A stretch of DNA of 64,000 nucleotides. It comes from Erodium maritimum. Taxonomy: Eukaryota > Streptophyta > Magnoliopsida > Geraniales > Geraniaceae. The notes beneath the pieces are model-generated. The model saw only the letters and a list, made by a program, of their open reading frames with translations, was not told where the DNA came from and searched no databases. The DNA lies in NCBI GenBank assembly GCA_963921825.1, contig OY997590.1, forward strand, positions 56,348,012-56,412,011, read 5' to 3'. This document shows, piece by piece, positions 45,931 through 55,784 of this stretch; position 1 is the stretch's first letter; every line of letters begins with the position of its first letter. The position numbers were made by a program, and so were the translations under genes.

Positions 45931-47650
45931 GTTAAACAATCAACCTCCGGGCATGGTCATATGCCTCCAGTAATTCTAATATTGATAAGTTCACTGCTCC
46001 TACGACACTACTAAGTGTCACATGCTTTTCTAATAATCGCTACGTTCCCGTATCATGCCTTTCTAAAATTCGATAACCCACTTAACCCACGACACCCCGG
46101 TGTCACATGCAATTCTACTGTTAACTTTCCCTAGTCAGGCCCGAGATCCAGCTACTTTTCCCTACCTCGTATAAGTTCTCCAAAAGTGCCCAAATAAGCC
46201 CCGGCGTGATCGCAGTCACTCGCCTAGCTTCCCTTTGCCTCGGTCCGCAGCACGATCTAAAAGAACACAATTTTAAGGCACTTTTAAACTCGCAGGAATA
46301 AACTTAAATTCATTAAACTTGACGCCCAAACTTAACCCCGACAATGTCGATCACTCCCAAACTTCCCAAATACTCGACATTGTCGATAAAGGACCCGTAA
46401 AGGCCCGATTCGCCCGACATGGTGAATCTGCCCGGGTTTTGGAAACACCCCTCCGGGGTCCGAAAATTCCCGTTTTTGTTTCTACGGTCTTAGAATAATT
46501 CAAGGGTTCCTAGGCACTCGTCGGAATTGAATTCCGAGTTCCGAGTCAATTAATTAACGTTTAAAGTTTCTAAACCCGATAATTACAACTTTTGCATTTT
46601 AATTCCAAATTTCGATTCGGTTGTGGATAAAAGACCCGGGGAACGTTCTAAACCACCCGAACACTAAACTCGAGCACCCGAGCACGTGGGCCGCACCCGA
46701 CCCAACTTGGCCGTGGGTCCTAGGGTTCAAATGGGCCCCGCCCACCATGGTGGTGGCCGGCATTAGCTCCGGCCAGCCACCCCACATGGTGGCCGGCCAC
46801 CCCCCTATGGTGGCCGGAGCTCCTCCCGAGCTCTCGGTCGCCGGAAAACGTCCCCCTTCACCTCCAAACGTCTCCAAAACATCTCCAACAACCCCACAAC
46901 CTCAAAACAACCCTAAACTAACAGTTTTAAACCAAAACCTAATTTTAGAAATTGACAAATCGAAGATCGGTTTGGTGATTACCGTAGAGGAAGACGAGGT
47001 GAGCTTGAATCTCTTAACTTTGAGACGATCCAAGGGTGGAGATGACGTGAATAGTGGCCCAAACCCTAGCTCCTCTCTTTTCTTCTTCTCCTTCTCTCTC
47101 TAACTCTCTTCTCTTTTTTTATTGTTGTTTTCTCTCTCTAAAACCCCCCTTGGCCGAACCCTATAAGCCTCATCTTCTCTTTTTCCCCCCAAAACCTAAC
47201 ACCACCAATTGTTTGACAAGTGGCAAGGTGGGTCCCACACCTTTTGGGAGAATAACTACTAGATATTTTCCAATCAGATTCGCGAAAATCGGACGTTTCG
47301 GGCCCCGAACGAGCACTTTTTCCAAGAAATTATGAAACTTGACGGGCTACAAGGAAACGGCTCAACTAAGACCGCTACGACGACGGCTAAGCTTTTTGGA
47401 TCCAAAACGGTCCTCGAATGGACCAAAACGTCGTTCGGTTGACTTTTCCAGCGAAAAGTCAACATTTCCCAAATTGATCAGAAAGTTGCCCTGAGTCCCC
47501 CGGAACTCACTTTGGTCGATAACGGGGTCAAATTAAGTCCGTTATGACCCTCGTGGTCATTTTAGGTTCAATTAAGTGTCTGTCTTAAAAAATTTAAATT
47601 TTCCTGTTTTTCGCAGGTTTGACTGGCGTTGACCGGGAGTGGTTATTACA

Positions 47651-48262
47651 ATTTGACTTTATGACATATCTGGATTCTGAGGAATGGGGCTGTTTTTAAC
47701 AAAGTTATGGGTGATTCGGTGTTTAGCAAAATACAGATTCACTCTTTCAGTACTTTGTGGCATTTAGGATCGTTGTGATCTAGTGTTTTTTTTTTTAGGA
47801 TTGGCAATGGCGACCAAATTGGTGCATTCATCCTAAGAGGAGGAGGGGACGATCTCCCGGTGTTGTTTGATCTTTCTCAGTTTTGGTTTGGTCCGGTGAA
47901 TTTCTGTTCATGAGTCATTTTCAAGTTTCGCATGTTCTCACTTCAGTTCGGTGAGTATTATTCGGGGAATGATTTGGGGTTGGTCTGCTATGGGCGGAGA
48001 GGCATGAATTACTCAGTTCCTTTGAAACCGGGGGATTCACCCCATCCACCTCGAGGTACCGTTCATCGGGTCAGGTGAGACGCTTGTTGATGCTCTCTTG
48101 AGAAACTGTTCACCGACCAGGGGTTTTTACGTTTTTTTTCATTTAGGTCTTTGGCCCCCTTAGTTCTTTCTAGAGAGTTTTCTTTTTATCGTACTGTATT
48201 TTATTATCGGGTCCTACATGGACTTAGCTGTTTTTAATAAAGTTTATGCGCTGATAAAAATA
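47651..48262 (+). pseudogene. LINE ORF2 C-terminus and 3' UTR
   Basis: It resumes with LWHIW and RNGAVF, the final conserved block of plant LINE ORF2 (compare WHIWLQRNSVVF near 63612). The rest is non-coding, ends GCGCTGATAAAAA at 48260 and is followed by copia sequence. Confidence 0.75.
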
Positions 48263-49039
48263 TATGTGTTCTATAGGCGTTTTCAAGCAAGAATTATTCT
48301 TCTAGTTATGTATATGGACAATATTGTTATTACTGGTAGTGAGAATCTGGGTATATCATCTTTGAAGACTTTTCTTCACTGTCAGTTCAATACCAAAGAT
48401 CTTGGAGTCTTGAAGTATTTTTTGGGGGTAAAGGTATCAAGGAGCAAGAAGGGGATATTCTTGTCTCAGAGAAAATATGTGCTGGATTTATTAACAGAAA
48501 CAAGGAAGTTAGGAGTCAAACCGTGTTCTGCTCCAATGCTTCCGAATATGCAACTCATGAAAGAAGGAGAATTATTTGAGAATCTAGAGATATACAGAAG
48601 AATTGTGGGAAAGTTGAACTACCTTACAGTGACTCGGCTGGATATTGCATACTCTATAAGCATTGTAAGTCAATTCATGTCCTCCCATACAGTTGAACAT
48701 TGGACTGCCCTTGAACATATATTGACTTGTCTGAAAGGAGCACTTGGACGCGGTATACTCTACCAAAACCACGGTCATATACATATAGAATATTTTATAG
48801 ATGCAGATTAGACGGGATCCAAAATTGATCAACGATCCATGTCAGGATATTGTGTATTTATGGGAGGAAACTTAATCTCCTGGAAAAGTAAGAAACAAAA
48901 TGTTGTCTAACGTTCAAGTACAGAATCAGAATATAGAGCCATGGTTCAATCTGTTGTTGATATAATGTGGATCTATCAATTATTTTTCGAACTCGCCCTC
49001 AAAGTCTCCATGCCAGCAAATGTATGGTATGATAATCAA

Positions 49040-49053
49040 GTTGCTATTCATAT
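49040..49053. repeat. Target-site duplication, left copy
   Basis: GTTGCTATTCATAT, identical to 50930-50943 flanking the ORF1-only LINE. Confidence 0.95.
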
Positions 49054-50929
49054 ATAAACTATTCTCCCACTGCTTTTGGCTTGCGTAATCAACTATCTGC
49101 TCGGCGTTGAAATTGTCAACCTGTTCATGGACCAAAGGAACCGAAGACGCTTCTCTACTAGTAAGCGAGCCACAATACCTCGCCGGAATGTCAACGTTGT
49201 CCCGGGGATCCTGGCAGAGGTGACTTCGGCGATGAGTACAGTTGTGTTGGCTCTAAACCACGTATTGACGATCTCGGAGTCGTTGACTTCTCATCGGCTT
49301 AAGGTTCGTGAGGGGTCGCCGGAGAAGAAGGACCTTGTGGAAGAGAAAGTGGTCCCTCCTTCGGTTAGTGGAGCTCCGGGTAAATCGAAAGCCAGGAAGA
49401 AAGACAAAAGCGATGGTGGAAAGTGCGATGGTGGAGCTCCGAGTAAATCGAAAGCCAAGACCAATTTGGGTGGCTCCAGTGAGTCTCCCCTGTCCGACAC
49501 ATCGAGTTCTCGTCAGGAGATTCCGGAGGTTCTGCAACCGTCGTCGTCATTGGTCGACAAAGAGGCTCAGCCTAACTCAGAGATTTTCGTCTATAATCTA
49601 CCTCCCGAAAGCTCTGAGGCCTGGGTAAGGAATTTTTTTGGCTCTTATGGGGAGATTTCGAGTTCTACTGTTATTCGACGTTCAAACAGAGGAGGCCGTA
49701 TCTTTGGTTTCGTCACTTTCTCGTCGAAGCAGGAAGCTTCTGCAGTCGTTGAGACTTTCAATGGCTATAGAGTGAATGGCTTCTCCTTGTTAGTGGCTCT
49801 CGCCAGGCCAAAAACCAGTCGGGTTCTCAAACAGATCCAAAAACAGAGCACGTTGGTGAAGCCATCGTTGGTCGAGAAGCCGACAAATGGTGTGCTGGTA
49901 GTTCGTTCAATGGTTGAGAAACCATCCGAGACAGATTCTTCAGAGTTTGCCTGCAACAACTCGAGCCTGCAGGTGTCTCCGGTAATCTCGTCCGGCGACG
50001 TTTCTCTACCGGCGAATTCGAATCCTGAAGATTTGGATGCGATTCACTCAACGATTTCCTTTCCATCTTCGGAGCCGCAAATCATGCTAGATTTGAATTC
50101 AATTTCGAAATTTTCGAAACTTTCAGATTTGGTTGAAGATTCAGTCGCTGATCCCTCTTCGGTCCGAGCTTCGCGTGGAGAAGAAGAGGTATTGGCAATC
50201 AAAAAGGCTTCTGGGCCTTTGGTTCCATCCGGCCCTGTGAAGGCTTCTACTGGGCCTTTGGTTCCAGCCTCTGGGCCTGCGCCAAGCCCTACAAAACAGG
50301 CTTCAGCACCTCATTCTGCTGCTGGGATAGATTCATCAAGCCCGGTAGGTGGTTCGAGTGCCTTCGGGCCAAGCCCCGCGCGAAAAGGGCTCACACATGC
50401 AAAATTTGTCCGCCCTTTAGCATCGTGCTCTGACTTGGTGAAGAACGTTCTCCCCAAGTCGGACTCTCGGGTTTCTCCGTCTCCCTCCTTTAACCCGCTG
50501 TCTAGTTTCGATCAAGACTTTCCAGTATGGTCGCCTGAAACAATACAAAAGGCTAACGGGAAAAGAAGGAAAAATCATTTTCAGCCTTTTCATGTGACGA
50601 CTCGTTCACTCTGTATGAGTGACACTCAGAAGCTCGAGGCTCAACACAAAAATGAGGTTTGGAGACACTTCGTCAACACAGGGATTTTGCTGCAGATAGA
50701 GTCAAAGGATGATGTTCCTTCTATCGTTTAGTATCTCTTTGTTTTTGGCTTTTGTCCCCTTTCTTTGTTTTTGTTTTTCTCGTTTTTTTCAAGGAAGATT
50801 CTCTTACCGTTTTGTGGTAGAGTCTCTTTTGAAGGTTGTTCGGGATAGCTCTTTTGCGGTCCCCACTCTTTTCCCCATCTTGGGGTAAAAAGATTATTAA
50901 TAAAACCATCATTTATCCAAAAAAAAAAA
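49054..50929 (+). mobile_element. ORF1-only LINE, 1876 bp, perfect 14-bp TSD
   Basis: Flanked by identical 14-bp duplications (49040-49053 and 50930-50943) and ending in an A11 tract. It holds a 73-bp leader, one intact ORF1 and a roughly 190-bp 3' UTR with a small CCCC-ATCTT-GGGG stem-loop near 50875 and the terminal motif CATCATTTATCC before the A tract. No endonuclease or RT is present. The perfect TSD and open frame mark it as one of the youngest insertions here. Confidence 0.93.
49127..50731 (+). CDS. LINE ORF1 protein with RRM, intact
   Basis: Read from the first ATG (MDQRNRRRFSTSKRATIPRR) it gives 534 residues. The N-terminus is basic. A Ser/Lys/Gly linker with a repeated GAPGKSKA/GAPSKSKA phrase precedes an RRM at about 152-228, with RNP2 IFVYNLP and RNP1 RGGRIFGFVTF. 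The second half is Ser/Pro-rich with repeats of GPLVP and ends in DDVPSIV. The RRM would bind RNA, and in LINEs ORF1 coats the element RNA. The open upstream extension to 49076 begins with TTG and is ignored. No stop or frameshift occurs, unlike every other ORF1 in the window. Confidence 0.85.
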   Translation: MDQRNRRRFSTSKRATIPRRNVNVVPGILAEVTSAMSTVVLALNHVLTISESLTSHRLKVREGSPEKKDLVEEKVVPPSVSGAPGKSKARKKDKSDGGKCDGGAPSKSKAKTNLGGSSESPLSDTSSSRQEIPEVLQPSSSLVDKEAQPNSEIFVYNLPPESSEAWVRNFFGSYGEISSSTVIRRSNRGGRIFGFVTFSSKQEASAVVETFNGYRVNGFSLLVALARPKTSRVLKQIQKQSTLVKPSLVEKPTNGVLVVRSMVEKPSETDSSEFACNNSSLQVSPVISSGDVSLPANSNPEDLDAIHSTISFPSSEPQIMLDLNSISKFSKLSDLVEDSVADPSSVRASRGEEEVLAIKKASGPLVPSGPVKASTGPLVPASGPAPSPTKQASAPHSAAGIDSSSPVGGSSAFGPSPARKGLTHAKFVRPLASCSDLVKNVLPKSDSRVSPSPSFNPLSSFDQDFPVWSPETIQKANGKRRKNHFQPFHVTTRSLCMSDTQKLEAQHKNEVWRHFVNTGILLQIESKDDVPSIV

Positions 50930-50943
50930 GTTGCTATTCATAT
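50930..50943. repeat. Target-site duplication, right copy
   Basis: GTTGCTATTCATAT directly after the A tract. Confidence 0.95.
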
Positions 50944-51161
50944 TGCCTCAAATCCAGTGTTTCATGAACGAACCAAGCATATTGAGATTGACTGTCACTT
51001 TGTCCGTGAGAAGCTTCAGCAGAACTTGATTACTATCGCATATGTAAAGATCGGAGAGCAATTAGGAGATTTGTTCACTATAGCACTTCCGGCTATTCGG
51101 GTTGATTATCTTTGTAACAAACTGGGCATGATTAACATCTATGCATCAGCTTGAGGGTAAG

Positions 51162-51308
51162 TGTAATAAATGAAGGTAGATGAGGAGTTCTTCACTAATG
51201 GAGTCTCCATTAATAAGGTAGTTTAGAAGTACGATAGATGTGTATATATATCTAGTTTCCATGTACATTCAAATCAAGTGAATAAGAATAACTACTCTTA
51301 TTTCAACA
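51162..51308 (+). repeat. Probable 3' LTR (or its start) of the copia element
   Basis: A purine-rich TTGAGGGTAAG (polypurine tract-like) immediately precedes TGTAATAAATGAAGG. A plausible end is TTTCAACA at 51308, giving a short LTR. ATAACA at 51322 is an alternative end. With the 5' LTR missing the boundary cannot be checked. Confidence 0.55.
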
Positions 51309-51344
51309 ATATGAATATAACAAATATATATGTTGTCGAATTGA

Positions 51345-51700
51345 TAACCAGAATGCAAACAAAATGGATTGTCCAATAAATCATTGAAGAGCTCGGTCTA
51401 AAATATTTGATTGGGTCTCGACGTAATACTTCAGGGGTTATTTGGGGCCATCTTCTCCGATCATACATTGATTGGAAAAGTGGTCTAAACTGGTGGAAGG
51501 TCTCTTAAAACTCAATGTGGACGGGACAAATTTTCTAAGGAGGAGAGGTGGGTATCATTTATAGGGATACTTCAGGACATCCATATATGCTTGTTCTCCA
51601 AGGACAATTCAATCTGTAAATTATAGATGCCATATGGGTTAAGGAGGAGCTAAGCTGGGTTATTATTCAAAAATGGAGTCAAAATTGTCAGATCAATTTG
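51345..51700 (+). pseudogene. RNase H (RVT_3-like) fragment
   Basis: A plus-strand frame near 51500 gives LKLNVDGTNF then a stop, then GEVGIIYRDTSGHPYM. This is the plant RVT_3 RNase H start (NVDG with catalytic Asp, then G-x-x-x-RD-x-G). No longer frame surrounds it, so it is a small retroelement or host RNase H-like remnant. Confidence 0.55.
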
Positions 51701-52340
51701 GAAATGCTATTTCTTTTGGGTTTGGTATTATTAGTTTTCGGCAACTGAAACTTTCATGTCTATTATGCTTGTATGTCGTTCAGCGAATCGGACGACTCAC
51801 TAGCTAACTAGAAAACCCATCCTCATACTGACTGAGATTGGAATGGTTACAATCATTATCTGACTGCAGTTCTTAAGAAAGTTTAAGGTTTTTTAAAAAG
51901 AGAGATTAAACTGGTCACATTTCTTAATTCTTATAGTTTAGAAATTAAAACAAGCATATATTTAATCAAAATGCACACCAAGCAATGAAAAGTAAGGTGG
52001 ATTTGAATTTTTAATTTGTAGCTAGTAAACAAATGGATTTCACTTCATTAACTACATACCTAATTCTGATTCCATCTATCTAATAAAGAAATGGAAATAA
52101 GGGACATCCTGCAGAACCATGTGCTGAAGGAATTCCCAAATCATTTCCAGTACATTAAGAATAAAAAACCGAATCAAATGACACAACAATAATATCTGCG
52201 GTTATTGCTCATAAAAAATGACAAAACCATAGCTCATAAAGTGTGCAATCAACCTAATGCGATATCATCTACTATTGGTAAGTCAGAGAAGAACATATGA
52301 ATTGAGTTCTAACTAGTATATATATGGAAACTGTAACAAA
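51701..52340. other. AT-rich spacer
   Basis: No gene or recognisable repeat seen. It probably lies beyond the 3' end of the gene to the right. Confidence 0.55.
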
Positions 52341-52343
52341 ACC

Positions 52344-53138
52344 TCAGTGTCTGATCAGTGGGCGAGGTTGTGATTGTATACTCTTTTTTCTACAATGGTT
52401 TTGTGAGATTAACATTTCAAGACCAGGGAAGAAAAGGGTCAAAAGAATCACCGTGGCGTCTTCCTCGTCGAGGTAGCATAATAAAAAAAGGTGGATTTGT
52501 TCTCTGCACAAGATGAACCTAAAAGACCCTTCTTGCAAAAATCGTGTATTTATCTTTATCAGGGTGATATGATCCTGGGCGTCAAGGGAAGAACTCAGAC
52601 CTCCCAAATAATAACCTGTAAACAAGCATTGGCAGTTCCTTTACATGATTGTCACTGCAGTGTGTAACAAATTATATTCCATATGCTCAATCAAACTGTT
52701 CTCTGCTTCTAATTTGATTCCACAAAACGATGATGGCATTAAAGGGACATGACAAAAGGAATGCAAAAGTTCTTGATAAAGTAGTGCAATGAATTGTATT
52801 GACTAAACAATTATTGTATTTTATATCCATCAATATTTCCAAGATGCAAACCAGTCCCTAGCGTTATAAATGAACTACATGATGCATATGTTCTTTGAAC
52901 TTGAGCTTGAAGGAAAGAAAAAAGAACAAATACAGCTATGGTATCTAAATTTATCACTAGATTGAAAGATTTAGATGAAATATAATTACAGACCATGAAC
53001 TTTTCTGTTCACGCAGAACCATATGTGATGAGGATTGTTATTTATCATTTATCATCAATTCCAAGTAACTAAAACCAATAGGTAGGAGCATTTAAAATAG
53101 AGACAAGGAAAATTGTAGATTTAGTAGCACTTACTTTC
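52344..53138 (-). other. Probable 3' UTR (with introns) of the 53-54.7 kb gene
   Basis: Downstream of the stop codon on the minus strand there is a GTAAGTGC donor just after AAGAAA (about 53130) and an acceptor-like TTGTTTACAG (about 52620), followed by a GC-balanced block to about 52344. This fits a spliced 3' UTR. A 93-codon frame in it (52625-52344) has no domain. Confidence 0.4.
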
Positions 53139-54674
53139 TTAAGAAGAACGACAACAACTGCAACAATAAAAGCAACCAAAGCCTTTGTAGCCTGATGATT
53201 TTGGACGTGGTACAGGGCATGGTGTCTCCGTCTGCTGTGGTGGTTGCGACTGCTGTTGTTGCTGTGGTGGGAGCTGCTGCTGTTGCTGCTGCGGTGGGGG
53301 TGGAGTTTTCTGCTTCAAGACATCTTCTTTAAGAGCACCACTTTTAGTCGGCTCCGTTAAACTGCAAGGATTCACAGAAAAGGTCATATTGGTGTATTTC
53401 TAAACTTTTAGTGAATGGTGTAATACAGTCACTATAGTTAATTCAACAATAATTAAAGTATATTCCCCATAAATTCATTGCTATCCAAGCAGAGTAGGTT
53501 TTAGGTCTTGCGCATACTTTTTTCCTACATGTTATGCGGATCCTATTACACATTTGTGGATATTAAGAACATATCGATTAATACAGATATTCATATCCAT
53601 AAAAATAATGATCATCAATGAAGAGACGCATGAAAGGTGACACCTATAATATAATAGAATACGAAAACATACACGTTTGTACTTGGTGAACATTTATGGG
53701 TGAGCATTAACATTTGATTGCATAGATATATAACATACATGTAAGCATAAGAGTAAAGCAGATGCATGAAGATTAAGAGTAACAGTTACTAACATTGGAA
53801 AAGCAAATGAGCTGCTGTTGCAGTTCCCATCAGAATTTAAGTGAACTGGTTGAGCACGTATCTTTTCTTCACCCATGTTTTGGTTTCGTTCTTCTGCAGT
53901 TTTCCTTGTAGCATCATCCACTATTCCGGATACTGATGCTTCTGAATTCCCCGGGATTTCCACACTCTTTCTACCCATTTCAGAAAGGGAAAGTGGAGAT
54001 TGCATTTGAGTGGGTGGGCTGAACATGATAAACTCACTTGACTTTCCATGAAGATCGTCATGTTTTCCGATTTCTCTAGAAGGTCTATCAAAATCTCCAG
54101 ATTTTCCCAAGTCACCATAGAGGAATTGTTCTCTGGAGAAACTATAACTGCCTACATTAAGGCTAAACAATGAATCGTTGGAAGCAACACTCCAATCCTT
54201 TGGCGTTGTGGGTTTACTTTCAAACACATTAGATGGGATCCTACTATGATCGTACCCTTCTGATCGATCCATCATCTGGAATGGAGGGGTTTGAGTTGGT
54301 GACATACTGGATAACGCCGGATTATGAGTAATATCAGCAGGAGCTGTACTTGGAGTCCTGATATCACCATTTGATGATGCTGGTTCGTTATTATTGTTAG
54401 GTTTAAGGGAGAAGGAAGCACATGATCTGGGGTTGAATTTACTTGTATCCACTTGGAAAAGCTCTTCCGATGAGGATGATGATAAAGATTTATCATTTTT
54501 GGTTTGGGTAATGGTATCACCTTTATTTACAGGCTCCTCTAGCTGTGATGGCGAAGTTAAACTCCTTTTCCTCAATGAAATCTCCCCGACCTCACCTTTA
54601 TCAGTAACATTAGCATCACCATCGAGATACTCCTGTGGGTACTTACTCCGTCCATCCTCATTACCAGAATTCAT
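53139..54674 (-). CDS. Unknown plant protein, two coding exons, polyQ and Cys-rich C-terminus
   Basis: Exon 1 is 54674-53794 and exon 2 is 53361-53139. The donor is AAT|GTTAGT and the acceptor TTGCAG|TTTAACGG. Joining leaves the frame open and gives 367 residues. The ATG (MNSGNEDGRSKYPQEYLDGD) lies two bases after an acceptor-like CTTTCTCAG, so a 5' UTR intron is likely. The protein is Ser/Asn/Pro-rich and looks disordered, then has a hydrophobic SSSFAFPI motif across the splice site, a Pro/Gln tract (QQQQQQLPPQQQQQ) and a C-terminus GFGCFYCCSCCRSS whose clustered Cys could be lipid-modified. I do not recognise the family, though a SFAFP-I/L motif before a Cys-rich end occurs in some plant proteins. 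It looks intact; no TE domain is seen. Confidence 0.7.
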
Positions 54675-55620
54675 AACTGAGAAAGTATAATAAGTCAAAT
54701 ATCATACTTTGGTTATAATGGGAAGGAAAGTCAAAACAAAATATGCAGAAAGGATCAATATTTCTATTCATCGTGCATCATACATATGCAGCAAAGCAAG
54801 CAAGAAACTTTTACCTAATCAAGCACACCTTCCCGAATCAGAACCGACAATGATTATCTGGTAATGTATAATATTGACTTTTTATTTGCCAGTATGCACA
54901 TAACATAGTCTAGTAATACCCAAAAAAGTTTAAATTCAATGCGTAAAAGATGGATCCCGTCACAATATCATCAATAAAGGAAGTAGCAACTACATTGAAG
55001 CTCACAATTCGAACACTATGATACTTTATGGTAAACAAGAACAATATCAATGCTCACAACCGTTTCTTAGATTCCAGATCCCCATTTCCTAATTGAATTG
55101 CTTTTCCTTACCAATTTCAACAAATATAAATATGATCCATAAACCTTATACTGAGTCAATCCACCCCAATCTGGAAAGAAACAAACAACTAAAGAAGAAT
55201 AACAATTTGTGCAATATTTATCAACGATAAGAAATTATATACCTTAATTATATCTAGGAGAGGCTGTTTGATACCAAAACAGTTCTATGAACCCAATCAC
55301 CAGGAAAAAGAGTCGGGTCATCTAAATTCATCTACCTCCTGTAAATCCAATGAATAGAATCTCATAAACGAACAAAAAAGCATAAAATCTGACAAAACCC
55401 CATGATTGCAACCCTAAAACTGTGGAGAGAAAAAGGAAAGACAAAGTCATGGAATTTGGGAATGTACCAGACAGCAAAAGCAACAAAAATAGCAAAGAAA
55501 GTGGCTGAGACAGTGGCCGCAATCGGTGATGGGTTTGGAGTTGGGAATGCGAATTGGGGGATTAGGGTTTCCTTCGTGGTGAAATTGTGACACAAGGCAC
55601 CGCGACACTTTCGGCTTCCT
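54675..55620 (-). other. 5' UTR exons and introns of the unknown gene
   Basis: Between about 55610 and the coding exon, the minus strand shows a pyrimidine-rich leader (AAACCCTAATCCCCC), a donor-like CTG|GTACAT near 55470, an acceptor TTCTCTCCACAG near 55425 and AT-rich intron-like DNA to CTTTCTCAG at 54676. The leader frame with a hydrophobic stretch (ATVSATFFAIFVAFAVW) has no ATG and is taken as untranslated. Confidence 0.45.
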
Positions 55621-55773
55621 TTCTGTTTGACATAACTAACTCTGATCCTTTTCGCGCCCTTTTCAACTGCTACATCCCCTCTCTATTTCCGTACATTTTA
55701 CTTGTCTTTCCATTTTTATAAGTAAAAAGGTTCGAATTTATGATCATGGGAAAATTACATTTAACTGTACTGG
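55621..55773. promoter_or_regulatory. Probable promoter region of the unknown gene
   Basis: About 150 bp between the presumed leader and the retroposon TSD. No specific box is clear. Confidence 0.3.
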
Positions 55774-55784
55774 TGTACAGTATC

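Larger units (their letters stand above)
44735..47650 (-). mobile_element. Solo LTR, 2916 bp, TSD ATTTG
   Basis: On the minus strand it starts TGTAATAACCACTCC (47650) and ends GGGGTGTGACA (44735). Five-base duplications ATTTG flank it at 44730-44734 and 47651-47655. LINE coding sequence is continuous across the site (VRVCYL on the left, LWHIW and RNGAVF on the right), which proves a clean insertion. No second LTR or internal region is present, so it arose by LTR-LTR recombination. Its ends and several blocks are related to the LTR family at 6017-13313 in opposite orientation. Confidence 0.95.
39812..48262 (+). mobile_element. 5'-truncated LINE inserted in copia, itself cut by two elements
   Basis: Plus-strand ORF2 pieces occur in order: RT start (39880-40149), RT core (42150-43660, triplicated), RT end and connection (43661-44734), and zf-RVT end plus 3' UTR (47651-48262) ending GCTGATAAAAA. 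Interruptions are a minus-strand truncated LINE (40153-42150) and a solo LTR (44735-47650). The copia flanks read TATGTACTATG on the left and TATGTGTTCTAT on the right, a possible decayed TSD. The element begins inside RT, so it was truncated on insertion. Confidence 0.85.
48263..51154 (+). pseudogene. Copia RT C-terminus and RNase H, split by an ORF1-only LINE
   Basis: The first part has YMDNIVITG (copia RT active-site region, YVDD in intact relatives, so the second Asp reads Asn), NTKDLGVLKYFLGVKVSRSK, YRRIVGKLNYLTVTRLDIAY and, after a stop at 48809, GYCVFMGGNLISWKSKKQN and STESEYRAM of RNase H. The frame is cut at WYDNQVAIHI (49053) and resumes in phase after the insertion with [20 protein letters not shown] and stops near 51154. 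Removing one TSD copy rejoins the two parts. The changed catalytic residue and stops show it was dead or dying independently of the insertion. Confidence 0.88.
36430..51308 (+). mobile_element. Ty1/copia element dismantled by five or more later events
   Basis: Collinear plus-strand copia pieces are the gag zinc knuckle (36447-36500), protease/integrase (36680-37850), RT N-terminus (39207-39811), RT C-terminus and RNase H (48263-49053), the RNase H end (50944-51154) and the start of a 3' LTR (51162). Junctions are explained by a TIR element (38163-39184), a LINE (39812-48262) and an ORF1-only LINE with TSD (49054-50929). The gag start and 5' LTR are missing, replaced by Harbinger sequence. Confidence 0.88.

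Noticed and set aside
45639-45935. Open frame with a 13-residue peptide repeat
   Set aside because: It is the 39-bp minisatellite of the solo LTR read in frame. The antisense strand is open for the same reason, and the sister LTR copy breaks the frame.
39801-48275. TATGT-ACTATG and TATGTGTTCTAT as a certain TSD of the large LINE
   Set aside because: They need several mismatches or an indel to align, so only the approximate edges are used.
55362-55595. Hydrophobic minus-strand frame as a small membrane protein
   Set aside because: It has no ATG, contains donor and acceptor-like sites, and fits a spliced 5' leader of the adjacent gene better.
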